Assembly (NCBI GenBank): GCA_026874595.1
Contig: CM049306.1
Coordinates: 56,541,519 to 56,605,518, forward strand
Direction of reading: 5' to 3'
DNA from: Sipunculus nudus
Lineage: Eukaryota; Annelida; Sipuncula; Golfingiida; Sipunculidae
DNA: 64,000 bases
The translations under genes and the position numbers were made by a program. Every line of letters starts with the position of its first letter. Within the stretch, counting starts at the first letter, position 1. Shown in pieces: positions 1-12,801 of the stretch. The notes under the pieces were generated by a model that was not told the origin of the DNA, did no database searches, and saw only the letters and a program-made list of their open reading frames with translations.

Positions 1-960
1 TTACCACCCATAAATACTGCTCTTTTGGCTGAGGGCTTTTGTCAGCTTTTGCTGATATTCTAGTATTTTTCTGTAATTAATGACTGAGCGAGCAATGTTG
101 ATCTCTATCTCGTCTACGTCTAAACAAGAAATGCCGTACGGTCAGGAAATATCTGTTTATTATAAAAGCTATTAATAAAATGAAATAAATTTACATAGGC
201 AGTTAAAAAGAAACACATCCAAAAAAAAGACAGTCGCTTATATGTTATGCCTGTTCTGATCAGCTGTGGCCTGTAGAAACGATGCGTCAGACACCTCGCA
301 AAACCCTGTCATGATCGCCACAGAACTGACGAAATCACGCAATTCTTGTAATACCAAACATCTGATTTGTGGAGATCGTGCGTTACACATCGTCAGTTGC
401 AGATTCCATTAAATAGGCCCGCTTCATTTGCTTGATAAAGGACAACTCACGAGCCACCGTGAGTGTTGCTGAAAAATTATAACCAGCGTAAGCGACACGA
501 TGTCAGTGAACATATTCCCGCCAAAATAGTGATGAATGAAGTCATATGGGGTGAACTTTTACTACGGACCTCTTATTGGCTCTCTGGTATGACGCGTGAC
601 CGCTCCGCCAATCACAAGAACGTTTGCATGGGCCAGGCACGTGTTTATGCATATCAACGTGTCACATGGTTTAAATGCCAACATTGGTCAGTTGACAGTT
701 TGAATGGCGAGAGAAATTTCATTTAATCAGTTAATGCGACAGCGGTAAGCTTCCGCTTTTTTTGAAATAAAATAAGAACCATTTCTAATTGCTCAATATT
801 TTTTTTCAGGCTGTTTCGCCAGAACAACGAAATTTGATGGCGGTTTCCCGGCAGTTTTTCTACTCTCGCGCACGAGTGTAGCGATCGTTCCACGTGTATA
901 TATATATATATAGGCACAACCTGACTAATTGTTAGGGCTCAAATTAAACGATCGGCGACG
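1..960. other. Relatively CpG-rich left edge; no gene recognised
   Basis: CG dinucleotides are clearly more frequent here than in most of the following 60 kb, for example around 90-140, 270-390 and 480-620. Invertebrate genomes with methylated gene bodies often keep CpG at promoters and 5' ends, so this could be promoter-proximal sequence of the RII gene or of a neighbour. An 87-codon open frame at 463-726 (+) has no recognisable domain and no splice context. A short TA tract sits at 896-911. The promoter reading is inference only. Confidence 0.3.
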
Positions 961-3714
961 TTGGGTAATACCTTTCATTATGGAAATTAAGTGCATCTAA
1001 AAATGTAATAGAAGGACTATTTTTCTAGCACATGAAGGCAGATTTTTACGGGCCCAGGTGCTTGCGGCAGATCATATAAAAATATTAATTTGCAGATATG
1101 TCAAAAAAAAATTCCAGCCGCAGCCAAAAATCACGACCGGCCGGGTTAGCCCCAACACAGAACTTTTTAAGGATGGCCTCATGTAAAGATTTGTTAAAAC
1201 TTCACATCTTGGAGTTATTCTGCTAATTATAACAAGTAATTATCATTATAATATTGTTACAATGTATACCATTTCTGAAGGCAGAATTAGTTGTTGGACC
1301 CGACCAGTGTTTACTGTGAAACTGAGGATCTGAAAAAAAAAATACCAGATTGTCATTGTTAACTTTATACCTTATCGCCTGCAACATCAAGTTCATATCC
1401 AGCTGAACAATAAATTGTCAGTAAAACCTTGAGACTTTTATAGGTTTAAAGTATGGTCAAGAAAATATGATAACTAGAATTTAGTAGAAATAAAATAACT
1501 AACAGAAAACAAATTTGTGTAAAAAAGTCCCATGGATACAAAATTAAACCAAGCTAGATGAGTGAAGAAGACCATTGGTACCAGTGAAACTATTTCTTTA
1601 ATCATTAACTCCAAAGATACAGAAATTGTTAAGAAAAAAGTGATGTGTGTTCCTTTTTCATAAAGTTCGAGGCATACTTCTTGTAATCCACAGGGGACTA
1701 ATGATCAGCTTTAATTTGCTGGGTGCTTCAGATGTTTTGAGTGGTGCCATTGACTGTTAATGAGAAAGTTTCTGAAGCAATGCATCATGGTATCACTGCA
1801 TGACCACAATGCATCATGGGAGTGCTGACCTTGACCTTTTACTGAATTGATGTCAGGCAGGCTATTTGCCTTGCAATCCTGTGTCAATTTATTTTGTAAA
1901 AGGGTTTGTCTCACTCTGGTTTTCAAATCACCAAAATTCTGGATTTTGAACTTTACAGCTTTGGAAATAATCGGATATGGGCTGAAGTGTTTCATGCAAT
2001 TGAATGCATACATGTAGAAAACAGTGTAACATATAGTGTATTTTATAAAACTCATGTTCCAGTACGCTATATATTGACAAGCAACTTTAATCCCACCAGT
2101 AAATTAAGTGCTGTAGAATGCTACAACATCATTTCCAGCTGAGGATGTGGTCATCCCTAGAGCATTCCTTCTCTTTCTACATGGAAGATGTGGATCTAAT
2201 GTTCACTAAACTCTCTTCATAGATTCCAACCTTGAAGCAGTTCTCAGAGTACTTTTCTGCTATATTTCCATGCCCTTATCAAACTCTAACCTCACAAAAA
2301 TTGCAAATAGCTAATACCAATTTACATGCAGACTAAAGCCTGGATGTCACAAGTTTTATGTTGGATTTATACCACTGGTAATGTTTAAAGGGGCCCTGGA
2401 TCACCCATCTGACAATTATAAACTAAATGTAACTCCTTGGAGCTTGTATAAAAATAGGCAGGAAAAAATGGATATTACCACACACAGGCTGCTTGTTTTG
2501 TTTATATCAACGTGTTTATAATATTATGGGGCCTGCCAAAATAATCAAAACAAATTCAACAAGGGCATCTGGCGGCAAAAGTCTAATAAGCCAGAGCTTT
2601 GCAAATACTGTGACCTTTTTTACCTTTGCATATATGCAACCTGCCACCTTACTATACATGTTTGTCCCATTTGTCGACAAAGCTGTGTTTTATAAGAACT
2701 TTTCATAACCAGAAATATAGAAATCACAAATTCTTTTTCAAAAGGTAGGTGAATGGGCACCTTTAAGTCAATCTGTAACCAATGGATGTTTGAAAACATA
2801 ACATTTCTATTTAGAGGAGTTTGATCTTTAGTCATGAAACCATGAACATCAGTAGTGCCCTCATCAAGATGGACTCATAGTTTCCAAATCCTTGTATATG
2901 AAAGAGGATGTTTTCTGATTACTCATATCATGCTGCAGATCAGATGATGCTACCAGAATCATGAATATAGGGCTGAAGAAACCATTGGCAATTAGGTGGC
3001 TTTCACCTGATGCTGATGCAGCTCAGAATATTGATTGATGCGAAAAATTTGACTTGATTTTCAGTGTATATGACAACTAATGATATTCCAGATACATGTA
3101 CTTTTAGTTTACATAAACAAGCTGATATATCCAGACACGATCCTGATCACTATTCAGTGTGGCCTAAATCTCAATATTCAATTAATAAAAAAGTGAAAGA
3201 CTTCCTATCTAATCAGTTGAAGATTATGGCTACCCATACACCTGATCCAGCCTGTAACTGTTATCTACTTGCTAACTTCATATCCACAAGGCTCTTTTAA
3301 TTATCAAATCAGTGTAAAATTGTTTATATTTATAAAATGATTTTGTTTATTTTAGATACAGAATTGAATTATTTTGCTTCATACATACATGATGCATGTA
3401 GGTAATACAAGCCAGAAAAATTTTACTCATCAAGTGTAATATAATTTGAATTTTTACAAAGGTTAAGTTGTGCCACAAAACCAGTACTTATTCTTTTATT
3501 CCATTAATTAATTCAGGTCAGGTTTCAGTCCTACTTGTATTCACTTTTTCAACTAACTGTGTATTTAATGTTTGGCTTAATTGGCATAAATAAAAATTTG
3601 TTATGATGAAATAGATTAAAGTTTATGAGTCGACTGAAATTAGGTGAATTTTCCTTAATTTAATCAGAAGTATGTGCTGAAGGCATTATTTTAGTATTAT
3701 GTTAACTCCCAGTC
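961..3714. other. AT-rich intronic sequence, nothing recognised
   Basis: Both strands were scanned for RII-like exons and for repeats. Open frames are short, begin and end at random, and lack splice-site context or recognisable motifs. No tandem or inverted structure stands out. Confidence 0.5.
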
Positions 3715-3905
3715 TGAATCAGGATCTTGGTTGGACCAGATCCTGATCAGGGTTTGGACTAGTTAAAATCCTGATCATGATTTGGTCTGGACCAGAATGG
3801 AATTGGTGATTGGTCCAGACCGAACACCAATCAGGATTGACAGGCTGGACTGAGTCCCTATCAGGATTTGGTCTGCACCAATCGGTGATTGGTCCAGATC
3901 GGAAT
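3715..3905. repeat. Degenerate direct and inverted repeat built on TGGTCCAGACC
   Basis: The words GATTGGTCCAGA and ATCAGGAT recur several times in about 190 bp. GGTCTGGACCA at 3784-3794 and TGGTCCAGACC at 3821-3831 are an exact inverted pair, so the segment can fold. It directly abuts the TA microsatellite. It is probably a decayed tandem or foldback element; no family was recognised. Confidence 0.5.
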
Positions 3906-3914
3906 ATGGGCCTT

Positions 3915-3917
<3 letters not shown>

Positions 3918-3990
<73 letters not shown>

Positions 3991-4007
3991 ATATATATAT
4001 ATATATC
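3918..4007. repeat. (TA)n microsatellite
   Basis: About 90 bp of almost uninterrupted TA dinucleotides, with a TT slip near 3959 and two GTAT interruptions near 3983-3990. The isoleucine/tyrosine-rich open frames across it on both strands are products of the repeat. Confidence 0.95.
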
Positions 4008-5218
4008 TCAATAATAGTTGTTGATTGCAAAGTTTGGGGATAATGGATTTTCGATTATCAAGTTCAAGGCAGTACAGTACAGTACAACAGAACATTGACT
4101 TTGGATTGACTTCCCATAAGGTTTACAGTTTCGCTTGTATAGGAAAACAGACCAAAGACTTTTGGGGAGACTTCTAAGCACCAGAGGTGGCACCACTAGA
4201 GGGAAATAGTCTGTAGGGTTAATCAGGTTACACAATGGATAAAGTTAACACTCAGGTTTGAAGGCAAGCAGCAGCAATAAGAACAGTTGGAGGTTTTAAA
4301 TTGTTAATTGAATAGAGAATATTATACATTTATCAATTAAATGGAACTCTGCATAAAGTCCACATCATGTACAGAAGACCTTTACAATAGAGTAGGTCAG
4401 TTAAAAGGTATGGTTTAACACTTTGTATACAATGCTTCAAAAAGTATTGTACTAACTATTACTTAAGCTAAACAAACACAATATTTACATATGCAAATAA
4501 GAATATAAAAATAAGTTTTGTGTTACGCAAAATTTGATAAATTCCAAAACTGATCCATAACAATTAAAGCTAAAGGGAGTTAAGCTTTGTAAACAAATGC
4601 AGCCTGGCATAAGTGCATATGAAAAAAAATGTATGCATCAGCCATATTGAACCAAGGTAGATTATTCGCAGAAACTTTTGACATGTCTAAAAGCACCCTA
4701 TGATATTTTGTATTTTGTTTGAAGTAAATGCAAGGTAATTTTTGGATTATATATAGGCATATTGGAAAGTTAATAAAAAAAATGTTCCTCATTTAAACCA
4801 CAATGGTTTAATGATAATAGTTAAATCATGGAACAGTTTACCTTTATAAATTTTGTTCCAAAGAAGTGCTTTCATATATATCACCAGACATTCATCTGCA
4901 TATTTAAACTAGGAATTTGCACTCGGAGGGTACAGCCCACCTCCAAGGCAGCTCATTACCCCCATATGGCATTGTCAGAAATGCAGCATTTTTCCTTAAA
5001 AAAATTCTTTGATCCCGATGGTGATTCAGATCACCCCAAAATTTAATCAATTGATCCTTGTATAATTGTATCATTGCCGAGCTATCCAGAATTTCATAAA
5101 AATCTGAACATACCTTTTTAGTGATGTTGCTAACAGACAATTTAAACAACAGACAAACAGACATGGCAGAGGTAAATTAGGAGACTTTGTTAATAAAAAT
5201 AATATAAGAACATTAGGC
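4008..5218. other. AT-rich intronic sequence, nothing recognised
   Basis: No exon, RNA gene or clear repeat was seen. Open frames of 70-86 codons overlap each other on both strands without motifs. Confidence 0.5.
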
Positions 5219-5493
5219 AAAAAAAAAGGTATGGTTCTCAGGCACTTTTTTCAGAAATCAGTGCTGGCAGGCAGTATTTTACTTTTGACATTTTTTTGTA
5301 TGTTTCAATAAAAATGTCATATGATTAGGGAAAAGCCTGAAAATAACACATTTTTTTTTGCTGAACAGGTAAAAGCACTGCATAAATTGTATCATTTATC
5401 TTCTTGAATAATAAAAATCAAAATTAAATTTTTTTTATGCAGGGGGTTAAAATTGATGCAGGCAGTACCTGAGAACCATACCTTTTTTTTTTT
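5219..5493. mobile_element. MITE with long inverted ends (copy 1)
   Basis: The left end carries GGTATGGTTCTCAGGCA (5228-5244) after an A-run. The right end carries the inverse, TACCTGAGAACCATACC (5466-5482), before a T-run. The interior is AT-rich and non-coding. A second copy lies at 19440-19740 with the same ends and about the same length, which shows this is a mobile family and not a chance hairpin. With no transposase it is non-autonomous; the superfamily is undetermined. Confidence 0.8.
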
Positions 5494-6351
5494 TGACCAT
5501 ACAAAAATTCTTTTTCATTTTTCCTGAACTTGCCTGTGCAAATTGTGAATATGTGAGCCATCCTTGTTTGGGGAGCCAATACAGGTATTGCCCTTTCTAG
5601 TTTTTTTCTGTCAGATGAGCACATGGGAAGGTTTGATTTTCTAGACATTTTAAATCATCACAACCAGTGATTTAAAAAAAAATGTTTGAAAGGATCCTGG
5701 ATCCTGTTTCAACCAAACGGAACAGGACACGAAGATGATGGGGAAATATTCATTATGACGGTGTAAGATCAAATCAATGAGGCTCCAGGCTAATGGTGAC
5801 ATTTCATACACAGGTGGATTCAGTGTGTTCTGTTTTATTGTCACACAAACTTTTATTCTCGGGCAGGCTTTGCTGCAGAGGAACAACTGCTTTGGGGTAG
5901 ATTTGGTTACTTAGCTACTAGGCTTCCGGGCCAACCAAAAATGGGCCATAACTACAGGATGTCATCAGTTGCCATGCAACCCAGCGTAACCTTCATTGTC
6001 CTTTTCGTCAAGTTGTGGCATTGATGCTGGTGAGGGCACTTACAGTGGTGCTTGGTCGTCTTAGTCTACATTTTGCAATGAAATATATGCTGCACTTTCA
6101 GAAATCCAGGAGAGCATTAAACTTGTTCACTGGATATTCATGAAAATGAGGGTAACATGCAGACTTGTAATTTTTACCTGTCATTATTTCAACTACAAAA
6201 ATTTCAGGCATGCAATTCAGGTCCACAGGGCTTTTATTTGATAAGCATCATTTACAAAAGTTCTGAAGAAGAAAAGAAACCCAAGGATCTGGTGCTGGTA
6301 TAACAGTGTCGTTTAATTATGGCTGACCTAAGCAAGGGCATGTTTAGGGCA
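5494..6351. other. Intronic sequence, nothing recognised
   Basis: No splice-bounded open frame or repeat was found. The minus-strand open frames at 5424-5648 and 5650-5886 have no recognisable motif. Confidence 0.5.
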
Positions 6352-6796
6352 GTGTACGAAATACTTTTTTATGGTAAGGTGCACCTGTGCACCTCAGCTT
6401 ATACAACTGGGTGTACAAAGTAATTTCAAGGTCACAGATACAATAATGTCATTACAGTTATTTTAATTACAGCTAAATTATAATTTATACACATTTCAGT
6501 GCAGTAAAAAATAAGCAGAGGGTTTAAACCTGGTCAGAATGCAACCTTGAATAATATCCATCTACAGAAAAGCTGTTATCACTGAATTTATATACATGTA
6601 GTGTCTAGTGTGACATCTTGTTTTATTAGTGTTTATATGTCCTTGTTTGATCATCTGGACTGTTCCCTAATTGTCCTGCAGATCTGACCTAGTTACCAGC
6701 CTCAGGTGCACACTGTGGACCTTGCAGTGATACAGTGGGTGCACTAAACTTTTTTATGGTGCATCTTTGCACCTAAGCACCCAGTATTTCGAACAC
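6352..6796. mobile_element. Non-autonomous element with short terminal inverted repeats (445 bp)
   Basis: The ends GTGTACGAAATACT (6352-6365) and AGTATTTCGAACAC (6783-6796) are inverse with one mismatch. Just inside both ends are GTGCAC-rich stretches: about 6378-6396 on the left (GGTGCACCTGTGCACC) and about 6757-6773 on the right (GGTGCATCTTTGCACC). These also pair loosely. The interior has no coding capacity. Target duplications were not clear. It could alternatively be a decayed foldback repeat. Confidence 0.55.
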
Positions 6797-7088
6797 AGGT
6801 TTAAGGGGAGCGCAACAGGCGCAAGCCCCACCTAAAATCTGTTCAACAAATTTTTTTAGAGGGCACCAAAATATAGTAAATTGTCAGCACATGCCTAAAC
6901 CTTATGCAAAATAACCTCACAAAGTTGTATTTGTAAGGCCCAGGCCCTAATTAAAAACTATTTCAATTAATATATAGTAACAGTATAGGATGACACCCTC
7001 TAGTAGCTATGATGCAGTGGCATCAAATTTTTCTTCCAGGATTGGCAGGGGGGGATGACTTGCAGACATACACACACCATCACAAACA

Positions 7089-7089
7089 C

Positions 7090-7165
<76 letters not shown>

Positions 7166-7168
7166 ACA
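7089..7168. repeat. (AT)n microsatellite
   Basis: About 80 bp of TA/AT dinucleotides, with a satellite TA block at 7197-7208. It explains the Ile/Tyr-rich minus-strand open frame here. Confidence 0.95.
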
Positions 7169-7389
7169 TTTTAAAATCTTGATGACACATTTCAAATATA
7201 TATATATACTTCATCACATTTCAAATATATAACAATTAATTATAAGGTTTTAGAAAATAAGGTATGTTTCCATTATAAGTTAATTCTAAACCAGGTTTTG
7301 ATAGTAAACTCATAAATTGAACTAAATTCTACAATTCGATTTATTGATATATTTAATTTGCGAGATATAAATATTATTCTCAGAATACA

Positions 7390-7403
7390 GGGGGGGGGGG
7401 GGG
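7390..7403. repeat. G homopolymer (14 G)
   Basis: Fourteen consecutive G. Such runs are prone to length error in assemblies. Confidence 0.95.
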
Positions 7404-9349
7404 ATAATTCCATTGACAATCCCACCTTGCCAAAAAGTGTAAGTGGGGATATATAACCCCCATCGCCCTCCCATATTGATGCCTCTGCTATGATGGATCA
7501 AACATAATCCTCATTGGAAGCTGCTGCTCATACATAGGTCATGTTGTGTTATGCATGGGGCACGACAGTCCTGGTGGTTAGCCAATACTGATACCGGTTC
7601 TGTGGTTGGTTCTGATAATGTCAGCATGTGATGTTCAGTCCCTGCCGTGGTTTACCTAACTTAAGCTACGTTTCATTAAGCGTGAACACAATAAAAATCA
7701 CTTCTATGAAAATATCACTAATGCGTTTCCATATGTGTGTAAGTGAGCATGAGAGCAAGAGCAGTTTTCTGCGCTGGGTAGCATTCTCACTTTCACTTTT
7801 GGGCTTTACTTAGACCCCCCCATTGCCAAAATCCTGCACACTATCCTTGCTGAGGGTAGTACATAGCAGGGGATCACAAACAGTGCTTGAATGCTTGAAC
7901 CTCTCAGAGTTGACAGGTGATTACCATTTAACTAGCATTAACGGTGCTCATTGATTCATCCTTTATTGCACTCCTGTGAAGGGTACGTGGCCTATTGTGT
8001 GACACAAGTAGACTACTTGTACCCCTTCACACACTCCTGTCTGTGAAGTACCAACGCAGCATGATTTAACAGATATGCATAAATTATGAGTAATAACAAA
8101 ATGTCTGATTTCCAAAATAAAACAAATTTAGGCTCACCTCTAAAATATAAAGATATTGTATGCATATACCTTGAACTGTGGAAATTAGAAGCTTAATAAA
8201 AAATGTTTGTTCCAATATTTTTTTTAGAATGATATTAGATCATGTTCATTATCAGGGCATAAACTATAACTGTTAGGAACAAAGTTCCAGCTTCATGCCA
8301 AGTCATTATAATTTTTCTCAGGAGACCTGAATAGAAATGGCTGCAATCTATATTTTGTGAGATATGAGCAAAAACACAGGTTTCAGTACTTCAGAAACTG
8401 TGAGGTCTCAGCAGAGAATAAGTTCTTTCCTGTATACCCAGAAACTTCAAACATTACATGTAGACAATTGTGGTAAAAATTCCTGGAAACTCAAAACTGG
8501 GTTCCTGTGACTTATATTTATGTGCTGTCAAATTCAGTTGAGCATCATGGCCTGGGCCTCAGTTTTAAATATCTGTCACCACATCCAGGCTAACAGTTTA
8601 TGGTTATACTAAAACTTTTCTATTGCTAACTAACCCTTAACTGTAGTAATAGGTAAGGTGAGAACTTAACATGTGCATTTTGGAGTTCTGGGTACCAGGA
8701 TTTGAATCTTAGGCATTCAGTCCCAAAGTCCATTACAAAATCTCTACACAATAGCCCTATGCAAATTATTATAATAACCCTTTCTGTGCTTTAATTGGAC
8801 TTTTCTCTTCACCTGATCACGTTAAGCTCTGGTAACTGGATCAGTGCTGCACCAAGTCTGCAGTTATTGGTGTTAAAATAAGGATCTCCTCTTAATGAGG
8901 CACAGTGCAGCCCTGCCAATCTTTGGAGTACCATCAGCCTGTATGGGATTTGGCTAGTTTTTATGTAGTCCAGCCCATGCATTTTCTTCTGTGGCCAGAC
9001 ATGTTATTACAGCTTGGAGGGTGGGACAAATCACACAAGTTGACAGGACCATTCAATATTGTCATCTGAGTGGAGACCCTGCTACCGTAACAGGACCATT
9101 ACCTGGCCATGTGTGTGGTAACCAGGCCTCCAGCTGTATTTGTCAACAAATTTAATTGCCAATTAATGTGAAAGGGTTTGGGAATCATTTATGTCCAGTC
9201 ATTATTAGAAGCAAATATTGCAGGATTGTCTAACAGGTAATGATGCTTATTGAGCACTGTCAGTGCTGACTGACTGAGCTTGTGTAAATCTTAAAATTAG
9301 CAGCTGAAATCATTCTTGGACTGCAGGGCCACAAACCACACAATAAGGG
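7404..9349. other. Intronic sequence with a small hairpin and an element end fragment
   Basis: Mostly featureless. At 7976-7986 and 8019-8030 GTGAAGGGTAC faces GTACCCCTTCAC (one-base indel), a possible hairpin. Around 8516-8556 the string TTCAGTTGAGCATCATGGCC resembles the 3' end of the E1/E2 element family (AGCTGAGCATCATG). The preceding 300 bp loosely resemble its tandem core, so a decayed fragment is likely. No exon was seen. Confidence 0.4.
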
Positions 9350-9790
9350 ACTTTCTTTTTCTTCTGGTCTAGAATTTTGTGTTTCCATCTGCTTCAGAAT
9401 TCTGTCTTTCTTCTGGTCTAGAATTATGTTTCTATCTGCTCAAGAATTCTGTCTTCCTTCTTTTCATGAATTTTGTTTCCATCTATTCCAGAATTCTGTC
9501 TCTCTTCTTCTTGTGAATTCTGTGTTTTCTTCGGCTTTAGAATTTTGTTCATATCTTGCTCATGATTTCAGTGTTTTTATTCTGCTCTAGAAATTGAGTA
9601 CTTATACTTATATATAATATCTGTTTTCTTCTGCTATAGAATTATCTGCTGCTGAATTCTGTTTTCTGCTGCTTTAGAATTTTGTTTATCTTCTGCTCAT
9701 GAAATATGTGTTTTATTTTGCTGTAGTTTTCTTCTAATCTAGAATTCTGGGCTTTCCTGCTCTGGAATTTTCTCCCAATGCTCTGTCGTT
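9350..9790. repeat. Degenerate tandem repeat built on CTAGAATTCTG
   Basis: Words such as TTCTGGTCTAGAATT, CAGAATTCTGT and CTCATGAATT recur about every 30 bp across some 440 bp, with much divergence between units. It is pyrimidine-rich on the plus strand. No open frame is conserved across units. Confidence 0.7.
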
Positions 9791-12099
9791 TCTTTGATAT
9801 CAGCTGTTTTCATTTTAAGGACTCTTCATATCATAAACTAAGATGGTACAGCCCTCGCAGTGAACAGAAAATAAAGTTACAGGAAATAAACCTAAATGAA
9901 AAGGTCTCCTTTTTATGTAGGAAAAAGTCACAGTTCTGAAACCTTACTAAAGTAGGAAAATAAGTCACAGGTATTTTTAGTGTAGGAGTGTGCTTGCATT
10001 GTGTTTAGAGACTCAGCTAATCTGTATTTGGTATTAATGGCCATTAAGTTGACTCAGCTGTTCTGGTAATAGTTTCTGTACCTATAATACTGTAACAGAT
10101 TGATTCATATTGACATATCATTTCAACTGTAGTGTGGTGTGGCAATCACAAAATTTCCATTAACAGTTTGTTCTTTTTGTCTTTTCTGAGCCTGAAGTAC
10201 AGAACCACTGTTCCTATTGTCCCTTCTAATAAGCCAATATTAAATCTTCATGGACCCAAAGCATCTGTGTTTCAGAGGTCATGGTCATAAATCCCTGTAA
10301 ACCAGCCGCAGGTAATACAAAACAGAACATTAGCATGTTTATGGTTACTTCAGCATTAACCTTGCCACTGAATGCGGTAAATCCACCAGCCCAGTTCATT
10401 GACTCTTAGGTTTCTTAGATCTTTATTTTTGCAATATCTGGTTGTCTGTTGCCTTGCTTATACCATGTGCTTGTTACAAACCCCATGCAAGTATAAATTA
10501 AAACCTGCTGTCTTATGATAAATGTGTGTTTGAAAGTATGATATGCATGACAAGAATATGTTAACAGATGGTCCTTTTGGACTTTGAATGGTTCTTTTGG
10601 AGTTTGAATAAAAAAGTCCTGAACACGTTTATTAGATTCAGGTCTGTTCTGCTATTATATTATGATATATGTGCTATGTTGCAATTTCATTCTGTGGATG
10701 TATATAGTTGTCTTGAAGAAACGCCAACTAGATAATCTTAGGCCTTTGAATTTTCCTGCAATGTACAGACAAAATAATCTTTGAACTGTGTGTTCAGAAT
10801 TGTGATATTTTTAATTGTATGGATTATTAATTTAATCTTTATATTAGATTAGAGGATGAAAGATATGCCATACAATATCGCAGTGACTTAACAAATTATA
10901 TTAAACTATTCATATAAATATCAGGCTCACTTTAATTTGTCATAGGTCTGATTTACAGAAAATTTTGCTTTTATTTTCATATGACTGTAAAAACTGCAAG
11001 ATGAATAACTTCATGAATCTGTATTTATCAAAACCACAACTTTTATGACCATAAAATATTTTTAGTTCACAGTATGTGCTATAAATTAATAATGGTACAA
11101 CAATATACACAGTGCTACAATGTGTTCAGTAGAGATCAGGTCAAGTTCTTGACTGACAACCAATCAGATTGTCTGAACCAATGGTACACTTGTGAAGCTC
11201 TAAGAACATATAATTAATCCATTCATTCATGCTAGATATAAATTGCAACCTTCATTAAATTGGAACTAAAAGTGTATTCCATGAGTATACAGCGTTTACT
11301 TAATCATAGGTCTCATGTTTTTAGTCACAAACACATACTAGTTGAAGTTAATGTAGTGTGGCAATTATTGTGGAGCTTAGAAACATGGCTTAATGATATT
11401 AACCTCATCAGTTTAATTTTCAAAATAAAATTTTAAATAGGAATAACATGGATTATCAGCCCAGATGATTGCTTAGTCTCTTTCTGTTATTTAAGGATAT
11501 TTCTATGTTATTCATACCATTGCCATACCTGTCCGTAAGTAAAACTTCTAGAGGTTTCTGTAGCTTTTAACATTTTGCCTTTGAGGCTGTGGTAGGGTTT
11601 GAGCTGTGGACCTTCTGCATCATAGAAGGGTTAACCACGGAGTTTCATTCTACCCGAGACAGTTGAATATCAGTAAATGAGGTTTGTAAGAAGAGTCTGT
11701 AAATTGTTTATATAACCTGGCAGCAACATTGAGCGGTGATAGGAAAGTGTCACATGCTCCTGATTAAGCCAACAAAAGGTTTGAATGTCATGAAGTGGTT
11801 CTATGCAAGTCCACTATGCAAATCAGCTTTGCTTTAAGTACTTCCATTAAGTGCTCCATTTTGAGGACTGGAGTTAAGTGTACATATGTATATGCTATAT
11901 CATGTAATTTATTGTCATTTTTGTTGTATCTTTGTTTGTTATATTTATATCTGTACTCCAATCATAGTCATGAGTAAATTATTTTATTAACTTGTTCATT
12001 CATCCAGTCAGTCATTTCCTTGTTCATGCACCAGCTACTACAAGCCAAAAAACTCACCACTGTGCCTAAAATTCATTTTCTCTTTTTTTTCCTTCACAG
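9791..12099. other. Intronic sequence upstream of exon 1
   Basis: AT-rich, without a recognised exon or repeat. It was searched for the preceding RII exon, which should end in phase 0 after residues resembling LFxNLE. None was found, so that exon is probably left of the window. A pyrimidine-rich stretch at 12071-12097 leads into the exon 1 acceptor. Confidence 0.5.
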
Positions 12100-12141
12100 G
12101 AACACATGAAAGAGGTGATCGATGCCATGTTTGAGAAGAAG
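12100..12141 (+). CDS. PRKAR2: PKA-RII exon 1 in window (14-codon micro-exon)
   Basis: The exon reads EHMKEVIDAMFEKK and starts and ends in phase 0. It is preceded by a polypyrimidine tract and CACAG (acceptor AG 12098-12099) and followed by GTGAGT. It matches the first helix of domain A in RII proteins (human RII has a QVLDAMFER-type stretch here). In vertebrate RII, to my knowledge, this helix is not alone on such a short exon. The next exon continues directly with [10 protein letters not shown], so nothing is missing between them. The upstream exon was not found in the window. The call rests on sequence recognition together with perfect splice borders. Confidence 0.92.
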
Positions 12142-12801
12142 GTGAGTGCAAGGAAATCATTCAGCATGCTCTCCATTTAACCGGAGTACCATTTTAGCTG
12201 AGCAGTAATATCAACCAATTGTTAACGCCATCTGTGTAGATTCTCAGCTGATCTGCCAAATTTGACAAAGTGTAAAAATGCTGCAGCTTTGCCATCAAGG
12301 TACATAATGGCATGCTTTATGACCTTTTAAGGAAAAAAGCAGTTTCACACCCAAATCCATATCCCTCACTACTCAGGTTCCCTTAATGGTTTCTTACATC
12401 ACTCTGTAAATCAGCTTTTCTCGGGACACATGTCAGCCAGAGCTCTCGAACAGCCTTGTTTTTCATTATAGATCCTGTTCATTATGGAGACCAGTACTCC
12501 CTATCTGCACGTCATGCCTTTTCAAAATATTACCTTTTTGTAATGTCAATTGATACCTTTAAATTCATTAAATTCCAGAAATTTGATATGGCTTCTTGGA
12601 ATTTTATATTTCCCCCCTGGAATTAAAGTCTGGGAGTGATCACTTTCATTACCAAGGGTCTCTCTCAGTGAGATGACTAAATTTAGGTTAATGGTTAAAA
12701 TCTGGTTTATGACCATCAAACAGGACCTGCACTCATTGTACCAGATATCCCAGGATTCTTTGCACATCAGCAGGTTAAAGAAAAAGTGGAAGTTTAATTT
12801 A
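12142..12801. other. Intron 1, proximal part
   Basis: AT-rich, with no repeat or exon recognised before the tandem-core element that begins at about 12802. Confidence 0.5.

Noticed and set aside
463-726. 87-codon plus-strand open frame in the CpG-rich left edge
   Set aside because: No recognisable motif, no splice context; composition looks random.
3775-4095. Ile/Tyr-rich open frames on both strands
   Set aside because: Direct translation of the TA microsatellite.
2745-8655. Several GTAAG/GTGAG sites in 1-12 kb as donors of the missing upstream RII exon
   Set aside because: None is preceded by an open frame resembling the end of the RII linker or by an acceptor at a plausible distance.
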